Shown: positions 8,068 to 16,584, counted from the stretch's first letter. The stretch: DNA of 16,987 nt from Gemmobacter sp. (GCA_030656535.1 JAUSPL010000642.1:1-16987), one strand, 5' to 3'. Program-made: numbers and translations. Notes: generated by a model from the sequence alone, not told the origin.

Positions 8068-10191
8068 TCAATCCGGCGCGGCCAGCGCGATCAGGGCGTC
8101 CAGCGCATAGGCGCCCTTACCATCGTCCAGAATAACGACCGGGTTCAGGTCGATGCTGTCGATGCCCGCACCGGCAGAGGCGGCAAAGACCGACAACCTT
8201 GACAGCATGTCCGCCGCTGCGCCGATATCGGCGCAGGGCCGCCCGCGCGCGCCCAGCAAGACCGCAGCGCCACGGGTGCGCCCGATCAGCGCGCGGGCTT
8301 CGCCCACGTCGAATGGGCAGCGCCGAAATGCGACGTCGCGGATCACTTCGGCAAAGATGCCGCCAAGCCCGAACATTGCCACCGGGCCGAACACCGGATC
8401 GTTCTTGATGCCCATGATGGTTTCCACCCCACCCTGCACCTGCTGCGCGACAAGCACACCTTCGATGCGCGCCTGCGGATTTGCCTTGTGCGCCCTGTCG
8501 ATCAAAATGTCATATCCGGCCTTGACTGCCGCAGGATCGGCGACACCCAGCAGCACCCCGCCAATTTCCGTTTTATGCGGGATGTCGGGCGAGACGATTT
8601 TCAGCACGACGGGAAATCCGATGTCTGCCGCCATGTCCGCCGCCTGTCGTGCGGTCGTGCACAGGGATTCACGCGCAAAGGCTATGCCGTGATCTGCCAG
8701 CAATGCCTTGGCACCGGCCTCGCTTGGGTTGGATTTTGGCAGATTGACCTGACCCGTCGCGGTCCGTGCGACATGGGCTGGGGCTGCAAACGTATCACCC
8801 AGCCGCCCCATCGCGGCAACCGCCGCCACCGCGCGCGTTGCGTCCTCGAACACCGACACCCCGATCGCGGCATAGCGTCGGCGCAGTTCTGGCGACATCA
8901 CGCCAACCAACACAAACAGTCGATCGGGGAATTCGGCCCGCTTTGCCTGCACCTCGTCCAGCAGGATCGAGGCAAAGGGTTCGGCCCCCGCGATCTGGGC
9001 AAAGAACCCGATCACCGAACTGTATGCGCCTTCCCGCATCATCGATGAGATGAACTTGCCCAGAAGCGATGTATCGTTGACGAGGTGCGCGGTGCAGTCG
9101 ATCGGATTGCGAAAGGCCGCAAACGGCAGGACCGCGCGAAGCTCCTGCTGGGCTGCCTCGGGCATTTCGGGCAGCGACACGCCGTATTCCTCGGCAGCGT
9201 CGCTCATCAAGACGCCCGCGCCACCACTGATCGTGACAATCCCCAACGTGTTTTGCGCAGGATAGATGCCATGCGCTGCAACATTGGCAAAATCCAGCAA
9301 CTGTTCCGCCGAATGCGCCCGTATCGCGCCAAATTCGGCAAAGATGGCATCCGCCACCACATCGTCCCCCGCAATCGATGCGGTATGGGATTTCGCCGCA
9401 TGGCTGCCAATGGCGCTGCGCCCGACTTTCATCAAGATCACCGGCTTTTTCGCCCGACGCGCAGCAGCCAGCCCTGCCATCAGGGTGGCGCCGTCCTTGA
9501 TCCCCTCAATATAGGCGGCGATCACGGTGGTTTGCGGATCGGTGGCAAGCCAGCCGATCACCTCGCCAACCGAGACATCGGCCTCGTTGCCCGTCATGAC
9601 GCACAGTGGGGCACCCAGCCCTGCATTGCGCGCAAGCGTGGCGATATGCGAACCGAAGGCGCCTGACTGCGAAACGATGCTGATGCCCCCCGGATTTGGC
9701 CAACCGGATTCGAAGGTCGTGGTAAAGGTCGGAAACCAGTTTCGGCGCGCGTTGAAAAGCCCCAGCGAGTTGGGGCCTAGAATACGCATCCCATAGCGGC
9801 GTGCGATGGCGCGCATTTCCAGTTGGACCGCCGCGCCCTCGGGTCCCATTTCGGCAAAGCCAGAGGAGAAAATGACAGCGGCCCGCGTTCCCTTGTCGCC
9901 AAGCGCCACAAGCGCCTCAAGCACCTGTGCTGCGGAAACCGCGACAACCGCGGCGTCGGGCGCTTCGGGCAAATCCTGAACCGAAGCATAGGCGCGCAGT
10001 CCCTGAACCTCTTGACGGTTTGGGTTCACCGGATAAATCGGACCGTCAAACCCGCTCTCCAGCATCCACCGGATCGGTCGTCCGCCGATACGCGACGGAT
10101 CAGCCGAGGCACCTATCACGGCAACCGAACGCGGCTCTATCAGATGGCCAATGCTGGAGAAGTCGTGGCTCAGGTCTTGTATATAGTGCAT
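8068..10191 (-). CDS. NDP-forming acyl-CoA synthetase (acetate-CoA ligase, ADP-forming, fused alpha/beta)
   Basis: 707-residue fused enzyme of the ADP-forming acetyl-/acyl-CoA synthetase family, which makes acyl-CoA from acid, CoA and NTP (or the reverse) in the cytosol. Order of domains: CoA-binding Rossmann domain (~16-110, PRSVAVIGASADPSRIGG), succinyl-CoA-ligase-like domains (~130-440), and C-terminal ATP-grasp (~480-707, VLKIVSPDIPHKTEIGGV). SHTASIAGDD matches the conserved SHTGxxAG motif; its histidine (H269, codon 9385-9387) is the likely phosphorylated residue. I chose the ATG at 10191 because AGGGGAAA lies just upstream and the residues before it are unlike the family. It starts 16 nt after the end of the acyl-CoA dehydrogenase pseudogene on the same strand, so it was probably the last gene of that operon, activating the acid that the dehydrogenase then oxidised. 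It appears intact. Substrate unknown; the family also includes pimeloyl-, malyl- and feruloyl-CoA enzymes. Confidence 0.9.
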   Translation of the reverse strand: MHYIQDLSHDFSSIGHLIEPRSVAVIGASADPSRIGGRPIRWMLESGFDGPIYPVNPNRQEVQGLRAYASVQDLPEAPDAAVVAVSAAQVLEALVALGDKGTRAAVIFSSGFAEMGPEGAAVQLEMRAIARRYGMRILGPNSLGLFNARRNWFPTFTTTFESGWPNPGGISIVSQSGAFGSHIATLARNAGLGAPLCVMTGNEADVSVGEVIGWLATDPQTTVIAAYIEGIKDGATLMAGLAAARRAKKPVILMKVGRSAIGSHAAKSHTASIAGDDVVADAIFAEFGAIRAHSAEQLLDFANVAAHGIYPAQNTLGIVTISGGAGVLMSDAAEEYGVSLPEMPEAAQQELRAVLPFAAFRNPIDCTAHLVNDTSLLGKFISSMMREGAYSSVIGFFAQIAGAEPFASILLDEVQAKRAEFPDRLFVLVGVMSPELRRRYAAIGVSVFEDATRAVAAVAAMGRLGDTFAAPAHVARTATGQVNLPKSNPSEAGAKALLADHGIAFARESLCTTARQAADMAADIGFPVVLKIVSPDIPHKTEIGGVLLGVADPAAVKAGYDILIDRAHKANPQARIEGVLVAQQVQGGVETIMGIKNDPVFGPVAMFGLGGIFAEVIRDVAFRRCPFDVGEARALIGRTRGAAVLLGARGRPCADIGAAADMLSRLSVFAASAGAGIDSIDLNPVVILDDGKGAYALDALIALAAPD

Positions 10192-10207
10192 GTGGTATTT
10201 CCCCTGG

Positions 10208-11342
10208 TCAGGTCGGCAAGCCAAGTACGGCCTTGGCGATGATCCCGCGCTGAATCTGGCTGGTGCCGCCGGCAATTGTCGACGGGCGCGACTGAAAGAA
10301 CAGCGTGGCGGCTTCGGCCTGGTTGCCTTCGTTTTGCCCGCCGATCACCCCGGCTTCGGCGCTGGCCGACAGCATTTCCTCGGTGATCGCCTGATAGGTT
10401 TCAGAACTCAGCAACTTCAGGATCGATGCTTCTGCGCCCAACTCTCCACCATTTTTCACAAATTTCGAATAGTCACTATAGAGCGACACGAAGTCCTGAT
10501 AGTCGAGTTCGAGTTGCACATAGCGGTCCAGAAAGCTGCCAGGCTCGAACAGGCCTTCCTCTTCTGCCAGGGATGTCAGCCGGTCGAATGCGCCACTGAC
10601 ATACCGCGGGCTGCCTACGAACAGCCGTTCATGGCCCAACAGGGCCTTTGCCATGCTCCATCCCTTGTGTAGCTCGGCGACCAGTCGGTACTTGGGCACG
10701 CGCACTGAATCAAAGAAGACCTCGCAGAACTCAAGTTCGTCCGACAGGGTATGGATCGGCTTGACCGTGATGCCGGGGCTGTCGAGGTCCACCAGCAAGA
10801 AACTGATGCCGTTCGACGGAGCTGTCGGTTCGTACCAGCACGAAGATCATGTTCGACTGATGCGCCATTGTGGTCCATATCTTTTGACCGTTCAGCACCC
10901 AGTGGTCCCCGTCCAGCACCGCCGACAGCCGCAGCGACGCAAGGTCAGATCCGGCGTTCGGTTCGGAATAACCCTGACACCAGATATGTTCGGTGCTGAT
11001 GATCTTGGGCGGAAAGTGGTCCTACTGTGCCTGGGTCCCGAGTTTCATGAGCAATGGGCCCAGCATGTGCAAGCCTATCTCGTGCAGGCGGGGTACGCCG
11101 ATGGCGCTCAGTTCTTCTGCAAAAGCGATCTGATGGGCCACGTCGAGGCCCATGCTGCCGAATTCAATCGACCAGGCGGGTGCGATCCTGCCGCGTTCGG
11201 ACATTTTGCGATTATACTCGGCCACCTCCGACGGTCCGATCCGTCGCGCAGCATGCAGGAATTCTGGCGGAAAGATTGAAACCACATGGTCGCGCACCAT
11301 CGCGCGGAAGTCCGCTACGCCCATCACGCTATAGTCAGTCAT
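10208..11342 (-). pseudogene. Acyl-CoA dehydrogenase, disrupted by a nonsense codon and a frameshift
   Basis: Full-length (about 378-residue) acyl-CoA dehydrogenase that can be read only across two lesions. It starts at ATG 11342 with GGAAGGA upstream. The N-terminal alpha domain ends LLMKLGTQAQ and meets an in-frame TAG at 11022-11024 (residue 107). The same frame then continues with the conserved text KIISTEHIWCQGYSEPNAGSD and WVLNGQKIWTTMAHQ, the flavin/substrate-binding middle domain. Near 10815-10825 the frame changes: VLVRTDSS breaks, and NGISFLLVDLDSPGITV resumes in another frame through the C-terminal domain to TIAGGTSQIQRG and AVLGLP. The stop codon probably replaces a lysine codon (family text KDHF follows). 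It would have used FAD and passed electrons to ETF. Two split products are possible but neither would be a complete enzyme. Sequencing error could explain either lesion alone. Confidence 0.88.
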
Positions 11343-11896
11343 GAAGTCATCCTTCCCGGCATTCTGACGGCGTTTGCCTATGCGGTGATGATCATTGTGC
11401 GCTGCAAGCTGAACCCGAATCCAGCACCGGCGGTCGCGGAAGAGGTTACGTGGAGCGACCGGTTCCGCGCGCTGCCGGGAATATGGCAGCTTCAGGTGTT
11501 GATCTTTGTGGTGATATGGCCGGATTGGCACAGGGGATGGAATACAGCCCCCTGCTTTTGATGCTGTTCATCGCCATGGTCTATTTGGTGCTGGGCATTT
11601 TCTTGGATCCCACCGGCCTTGTGCTGCTGACTGTGCCGATCTTACTGCCCCTTTTCACCGCATCTGGGCTCGACAAGGTCTGGCTTGGCATCATGGTGAG
11701 CAAATTCAGAGAAATCGGATTGATCACGCCACCTGTCGGGCTGAATGCCTTTGTGGTGAAGGGTATCGTTGGCGACACAATCCGCCTTGGGACGATCTTT
11801 CGTGGGCTGATCTGGTTCATCCTGGCGGAGGCTGTGGTCGTGATCTTGCTGTTCGTGTTCCCGCAGATCGTCATGTACCTGTCGAACCAGATGTGA
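11343..11896 (+). pseudogene. dctM: TRAP transporter large permease (DctM) remnant, 5'-truncated with an internal deletion
   Basis: Two pieces of a DctM-type TRAP permease in different frames. The first piece (from about 11343, ILPGILTAFAYAVMIIVRCKLNP to QVLIFVVI) corresponds to the middle of the protein. The second piece (about 11516-11896, AGLAQGMEYSP, YLVLGIFLDPTGLVLLTVPI, REIGLITPPVGLNAFVVKGI, RGLIWFILAE, FPQIVMYLS) is the true C-terminus with its own stop. Family members are ~430 residues. Here about 180 N-terminal residues are absent and roughly 90-100 residues between the pieces are gone, including the usual GGIxxGxFTPTEAAAVG segment. No substrate-binding protein (DctP) or small permease (DctQ) is nearby. 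It points to a lost uptake system for the organic acid handled by this cluster. The left breakpoint falls exactly at the acyl-CoA dehydrogenase start codon, which is transcribed in the opposite direction. Confidence 0.85.
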
Positions 11897-11933
11897 CGTG
11901 CGCGCGTGCGTCCGGATCAGAGTGCGCGCGCGT
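11896..11933. terminator. GC-rich hairpin between convergent dctM remnant and iclR-type gene
   Basis: ACGTGCGCGC at 11896-11905 can pair with GCGCGCGCGT at 11924-11933 (10 bp with one G-U wobble) around an 18-nt loop. It sits exactly at the two converging stop codons, which suggests a transcription barrier. There is no T-tract on either side, so it is not a classical intrinsic terminator. Simple GC alternation makes chance pairing possible. Confidence 0.3.
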
Positions 11934-12711
11934 CCCCGATCTGCCCCATCATCGCCGAGATTTCGCGCGCGGTGGCGACGGTCTTTTCGATGAACTCTTC
12001 GGACCGGGCATCAAAGCGTTCGGTCGGGGCACCCAGTACCAACGCCGACAGGTGTCCGCCCGCACCGATCACCGGTGCGGCCACCGCACTCAGGCCCAGC
12101 GTCGATTCGCCGGTGGTGATGGCAAGACCTCTGTCGCGGGCCTGATCGATGGCGTTGGCGACGTCGATCCGCCTGGTCTTGGTAAGCGACGTAAGCGGTG
12201 TGAACGTGGCGCGCTGCAGATAGCTCTGGACGGCAGCGAGTGGCATCGCCGAAAGCAGCGCAAGCCCGGCTGCGGTGGAATGCAAAGGGCGTCGATCGCC
12301 GACAGTGGCGGCAAAGCGCAGTGAGTGGCGCGACTCGACCTTGGCGATATAGACGAACTCGTCGCCCTCGGTCGTGATCTCCGAAATCTTTGCCGTCTCT
12401 CCCGTGGCCTCTACCAAGCGGCGCAGGGACGGCAGGGCCGCCTCGGGATAGGTGCGGCGCGACAGCATGGCCGACGCCAATACAAAGCTTTTGGCGCTAA
12501 GTTTGTACAAGCCGTCACGATGGTCAACATAACCGCTTTGGACGAGCGCGCGCATCAGGTTCAGCACGCTGCTTTTTGGGGTCTCGATTTCCCTGCAAAT
12601 CGCCGAAAGTGTCCACCCATCGTTGCCTACGGTCAGGACCTCCAGAATGTGCAGCATCTTGTCTGCCGACCGGGGCGTGGCGTATTCCGGCTGTCCACTG
12701 TCAGCAACCAT
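11917..12711 (-). CDS. IclR-family transcriptional regulator
   Basis: 264-residue IclR regulator, complete. The N-terminal winged helix lies at residues ~12-75 (ADKMLHILEVLTVGNDGWTLSAICREIETPKSSVLNLMRALVQSGYV...YKLS). The effector-binding domain runs from ~90 to 260, with the family's LHSTAAGLALLSAMP and LGLSAVAAPVIGAGGHLSALVLGAP segments. IclR proteins bind small aromatic or organic acids and repress or activate adjacent catabolic operons. Here it lies downstream of the hydratase pseudogene on the same strand (23-nt gap), at the end of the SDR-hydratase-IclR string. It probably governed the surrounding acyl-CoA degradation genes from the divergent region at 14402-14483. It is one of the few undamaged genes in the decayed stretch, which may mean it still has another target or that decay is recent. 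The ATG at 12711 is preceded by an AAGG-type site. Confidence 0.92.
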   Translation of the reverse strand: MVADSGQPEYATPRSADKMLHILEVLTVGNDGWTLSAICREIETPKSSVLNLMRALVQSGYVDHRDGLYKLSAKSFVLASAMLSRRTYPEAALPSLRRLVEATGETAKISEITTEGDEFVYIAKVESRHSLRFAATVGDRRPLHSTAAGLALLSAMPLAAVQSYLQRATFTPLTSLTKTRRIDVANAIDQARDRGLAITTGESTLGLSAVAAPVIGAGGHLSALVLGAPTERFDARSEEFIEKTVATAREISAMMGQIGDARAL

Positions 12712-12734
12712 CTGCCTTGTTCTTCTTTCAAATG

Positions 12735-13564
12735 TTATGGCGCCGAGGTTGCGCCACCGGCATCTGCACGTCCTGAGGAGGTCAAGGTGAGCCCACGCAG
12801 GCCCGTTTCACGGCGCTTTTCGCGAAAGGCACGCACACCTTCGACAAAGTCCTCGGTGCCAAAAACCACGGCCTGGCGTGTACTTTCGCGCAACAGATAG
12901 GTCGCGAACGTGTCCCTCATTCCTGCCTTCATCAGGCTTTTTGACGGTCTGATCGATACGCCGGGTCCATTGGCGATCTCGTGCCCGATTTGCATCGCAT
13001 CCTCCATCAGCCGGTCATGGGGGGAAATGCGGCTGACTGTCCCCATTTCAAGCGCCGCTTGCGCCTTGATCTTGCGGTTGGTCATGACGAAATCCTTGGC
13101 GCGGGCCATCCCGATGATCCTTGGCAGGGTGTAAAGCAGCGCCATGTCACGCAATACATCCACCCTTGGAAAGCCAGAGGAGAAATAGGCCCGGTCAGAG
13201 GCGATGATGATGTCGCCCGGCATTGCCATAGCCGTTCCGGCGCCGACCCGTTGACGGCCATGATCCCCGGCTTTTCGACACTGGTCAGGACCTGCATGAA
13301 GGCATGCGTTTCGGCCAGTCGCCCGCGTGTACCCACCGTGCCGGGCGTCTTGTCCATCGACCGCAGATCGCCGCCTGCGCAGAAGATGTCGTCAGTGCCG
13401 GTGATGATCAGCGCGCGCTGGTCTGGTGTGTCACGGAATTCGGCTGCGGCTTGTGTAAACTCGGCCTTCAGTTCGGCAGACAGAGGATTGCGCAGTTCAG
13501 GTTGGTTCAGCCGCCAGATGGCGACGCCATCCGTCACTTCTTTGATCATTGCCGGTTTCGACAT
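12735..13564 (-). pseudogene. Enoyl-CoA hydratase/isomerase (crotonase family), frameshifted
   Basis: Crotonase-family gene of about 276 residues, split by one frameshift. Start ATG at 13564 is backed by an AGGAGAA ribosome site; a further ATG upstream at 13594 is less likely. The first part holds VAIWRLNQPELRNPLSAEL and the first oxyanion-hole stretch FCAGGDLRSM. The frame breaks around 13236-13250, just after KPGIMAVNGSA, and resumes as MAMPGDIIIASDRAYFSSGFPRVD (second oxyanion/active-site region) to the normal C-terminus with the stop at 12735. The conserved NG-x-A-x-G-A-G loop is shortened by roughly two residues' worth, so the loss is probably a few bases rather than one. The damage sits in the CoA/oxyanion loop, so no active enzyme is expected. 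Its place between SDR and IclR genes indicates a beta-oxidation-type hydration step. The exact substrate is unknown. Confidence 0.87.
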
Positions 13565-13590
13565 TGCCACTTCTCCTGAATGTCCGACGC

Positions 13591-14401
13591 TCATCGGGTC
13601 GGCTCGGGGTTGCCTGCGTAGTTTCGACCGCCCAGCAATGACACACCCCCGTCAACCGGGATCAAGGCTCCGGTGACATAGCTGGCCATGGGCGACGCAA
13701 GGACCATCGCCATCTGGGCGATGTCGTCGCACTGCCCGACCTGGCGCAGGGGAATGCGGCCTTCAAATCTTGATTTCTGTCTGTGGCCAGCAGCTTTTCC
13801 AGCCCGCCTGTTCCGGCGATGGGCCCGGGCATGATCGAATTCACCCGGATTCCCATCGGGCCCGATTCCAGCGCCAGCACCCGCATGACCTGAACCAGCC
13901 CTGCCTTGCTGCACAGACATGGAGCTGCATCGGTGCGGGTGAGGTCGATTGCGGTGCCGAGATATTGATAAAGGATGCCCCCGGCCGAAGGGCAAAGTCG
14001 TAGCCGCAGCGCATGACATGGAAGGTACCGTTCAGGTCGATGTCGATCACGACCTTGAACCCGTTGGACGACAGATCAAGCGCCGGGCACAAGAAGTTTC
14101 CTGCCGCGCCCGAAACGAGAACATCGAAATCACCATGCGCTGCATGGGCCTTGGCCATCGCCGCGCGCACCTGTTCCATGTCGCTCACATCGCCGGTCAC
14201 GCCCAGCACATTGCCACCGTGTCGCCGCAGATGCGCGGCTGCGGTTTCAACCCGTTCAGCATTCCTGCTCATCACGGCGACCTGAGCCCCTGCCGCCACG
14301 AAACCGTCGGCGATGCCCAGGTTTGTGCCGCTTGTTCCGCCCGCGACGACAACCGACGTCCCGCTGAATCGGAAACTGTCAAATGCCCACACTGCGTTCA
14401 T
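13591..14401 (-). pseudogene. Short-chain dehydrogenase/reductase (2,4-dienoyl-CoA-reductase-like), two frameshifts
   Basis: SDR of about 270 residues readable across three frames. The first piece (from ATG 14401) has the Rossmann motif VVVAGGTSGTNLGIA and VSGAAGNFLCPALDLS, NVLGVTGDVSD. Near 13908 the frame changes inside the HVCAAKAG active-site motif. Restoring one A would give the expected lysine codon and continue as LVQVMRVLALESGPMGIRVNSIMPGPIAGT. A second change near 13765-13772 leads to RFEGRIPLRQVGQCDDIAQMAM and the C-terminal VTGALIPVDGGVSLL, ending at the TGA at 13591. The SGxNLGIA and xHVCAAKAG forms are typical of the dienoyl-CoA-reductase-like branch, so NAD(P)H-dependent reduction or dehydrogenation of an acyl-CoA is likely. 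It lies 26 nt upstream of the hydratase start on the same strand, so the two formed one operon. No ribosome site precedes its ATG. Confidence 0.86.
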
Positions 14402-14483
14402 ATATTGATATTATATCCGTATTATTGATCACGCTGGCGCGATCGTGAATAGATGTACTCGGAACCGAAACGAAAACATGTAG
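14402..14483. promoter_or_regulatory. Divergent AT-rich control region between the SDR and the rightward acyl-CoA genes
   Basis: The most AT-rich stretch in this part of the window, between two outward-facing gene strings. Leftward, a perfect TATAAT (complement of 14410-14415) lies only 8 bp before the SDR ATG, with no good -35 and no ribosome site. The transcript may therefore be nearly leaderless and activator dependent. An inverted repeat TCACG-N10-CGTGA at 14429-14448 and the overlapping palindrome TGATCA (14426-14431) lie just upstream of that -10, a suitable position for IclR-type control. The binding protein is inferred, not shown. Confidence 0.4.
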
Positions 14484-14710
14484 ATGTTTGCGCAGTCTAT
14501 AACGGCCCACGAGCCGGAACACCGGAACATGCTGCGCGCTGTTGCGCGAAATTTTACTAATGCAAATCAATATGTTAGGGCGATCTGGGTGCTTCGCGAA
14601 AACACTTGCTTCGACCGCAAATCCTATACGCGGATCGCAAAGACGGGCTGGCTTGGGGTGATGTTCACCTCTGAAGGAGAGCTTGGTCCTTCCGATCTGG
14701 CAGCGCTGCA
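14484..14710 (+). pseudogene. N-terminal remnant of a second acyl-CoA dehydrogenase
   Basis: The reading frame from ATG 14484 gives RNMLRAVARNFTNANQYVRAIWVLREN, then FDRKSYTRIAKTGWLGVMFTSEGELG. This matches the order of the acyl-CoA dehydrogenase N-terminal alpha-helical domain (…MLRDSARRFL…R…FDRALW.EMAELGWLGI..PE.YGGLG). About 70 residues of such sequence are present. The FAD and catalytic domains are absent, and the sequence runs straight into a 5'-truncated FadB-like gene near 14690-14715, which suggests one deletion removed the dehydrogenase body and the FadB N-terminus. The ends are approximate. The family call rests on pattern similarity only; an unrelated small ORF is the alternative. 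No ribosome site is evident before the ATG. Confidence 0.5.
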
Positions 14711-16584
14711 CCGCGCACCGGGCCGCAGATCCATGACCTCTTGAGCGACATGGACCGGATGTCAAAACCTGTCGTTGCGGCGTTTCAGGGGGTCGCGCTG
14801 GGCGGTGGACACCAGATCGCGATGGGCTGTCCTCGCCCGCATCGCCCTTGATGCCGGGCGTGTCGGACTGCCTGCAACGACGCTGGGCCTGATCCCGGGC
14901 GCGAGAGGAACCCAGCGGCTGCCGCGCCTTGTCGGTGCAGCCAAGGCGCTTGATATGATTGCTACGGGACGACAGGTGTCAGCGGCAGCGGCGCTGGGCA
15001 TGATCGACCAGGTGGTCACCAGTGATCTGACGGAAGCGGCACGCGTATTGATCGCAACGTTGTCTGCGCCTTTGCCCCGCAGCCGAGACCGCAAGCCGTG
15101 GTTTGCCGGAGAAGCCGAGAGCGCAGCCCGCGCTGCGTTCGAGGCGCGCACGACCGCCCTTTCTGCGGACCCGGCCCCCGCGACCCTGGCCGCTGTTTCT
15201 GCCGTGCGGGACGCCTTTGACACCGATTTCGACACGGCCCTCATGCGTGAAATGGCGGCCTTTCACCAACTGCGGCAAGGCCCCGAGGCGCAGGCGCTTC
15301 TCCCTGCTTTCCTGGCCGAACGTGACTGCGTACATGTGCAGGGCATCGGCCGCGACACGGCGCGCCACACCATCCAACGGGTCGCAATACTGGGTGCGGG
15401 CACCATGGGCGGCGGCATCGCCATGACGATGGCGAACGCCGGCTATCATGTCACCATGATCGAAACCGAGGCAGAGGCACTTGAGGCGGCATGCCGCCGT
15501 ATAGAGGGCGTCTATGAGGGCCAGGTTGCCCGCCGCAGGATCAGCCCAGCCGCTGCCGAAGCCGCGCTGGGGCGGTTCGATTGGGTCGTCGGGCTGGAAG
15601 AAGATGTCAAGCAAGCGGATCTGGTGATCGAGGCTGTTTATGAGGATATGGCCTGAAAAAGCGGGTATTCGCGGCGCTTGATGCGGCAGCACCAGCGCAT
15701 GCCATCCTAGCCAGCAACACCTTTTACCAGAATATCGAGGAAATGGCGACCGTGACCAAACGACCTGACCGCGTTCTTGGCTTGCACTACTTCAGCCCCG
15801 CCAACGTGATGCGCCTGCTTGAAGTGGTGCGTGGCGCGCGCACCTCGCCGGAAACGCTGGCGACCATCACGTCGCTGGCGCGCAAGACTGGCAAGATCCC
15901 GGTGGTGGTCGGCGTTTGCTATGGATTTGTCAGAAACCGGATGCTGTGGCCGCGAACGCTGCAAACACAGCACCTGCTGTTGGAAGGGGCCAGCCCCCGC
16001 GACATCGACAGTGTGTTGACCGAATTCGGCTTTCGCATGGGGCCGTGCCAGATGGCCGACATGGCCGGGCTGGACGTCGCCTGACGCCTGCGCAAAGCGC
16101 GCGGTGAACGCCAGGAACCTGTGGATACACTGGCCGACGCAGGACGCTGGGGTCAAAAGACCGGAAAGGGCTATTATCGCCATACCGAAGAGACCCGCAC
16201 CGGCGCCGATGACCCGGAGGTCAGCCAGTTGATCGCCGAAGTCGCTGCCCGGCTTGGCGTGGCCCAGCGCGAGATCGCGCGCGATGAGATCCGCAAGCGC
16301 TTGCTCTACCCGTTGATCAACGAAGGCACCCGGGTGCTGGAAGTAGGCATCGTCGAACGCGCGAGCGAAATCGACGTGATCTATCTGCACGGTTACGGCT
16401 GGCCCAGGGTGACCGGGGGCCGATGTACTATGCCGACTGCTGGGGGCTGGCGTCGATCGCGGCCGATCTTGACGCGGTGGCCGACGCCGAGGGGATGGAC
16501 AGCTTGCGTCCTTCAGAGCAGCTGCGCCGCCTTGCGGCCATGGGTGGCAGCCTTCTTGACGATCAATGGAAAGACCACGCATGA
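14711..16584 (+). pseudogene. FadB-like enoyl-CoA hydratase/3-hydroxyacyl-CoA dehydrogenase, multiply disrupted
   Basis: Bifunctional beta-oxidation protein without its first ~85 residues and with several breaks. Hydratase part: SKPVVAAFQGVALGGGHQIAMGC in one frame. A frameshift near 14832-14845 is followed by RIALDAGRVGLPATTLGLIPGARGTQRLPRLVGA. The NAD-binding domain VAILGAGTMGGGIAMTMANAG is intact. At 15653-15656 GCCTGAAAAAG lacks one C, giving a TGA after EAVYEDMA; the next frame continues KKRVFAALDAA, ILASNTFYQNIEEMA, VLGLHYFSPANVMRLLEVVRG. An in-frame TGA at 16082-16084, where a Trp codon is expected (DVxW), precedes RLRKARGER and GQKTGKGYYRH. Near 16420-16431 a base is lost in GGGGGCCG (VTGGPMYYAD expected). 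The restored C-terminus ends at the TGA at 16582-16584, overlapping the thiolase start by ATGA. It would have run the hydration and NAD-dependent oxidation steps. Confidence 0.9.

Noticed and set aside
14379..14765. Leftward 128-residue frame over the divergent region
   Set aside because: It overlaps the SDR start and the dehydrogenase/FadB remnant and has no family signal.
15653..16084. TGA codons as selenocysteine or programmed frameshift sites
   Set aside because: FadB-family proteins need neither. No selenocysteine-type hairpin or slippery-site logic is visible, and neighbouring genes show independent lesions, so ordinary decay (or error) is simpler.
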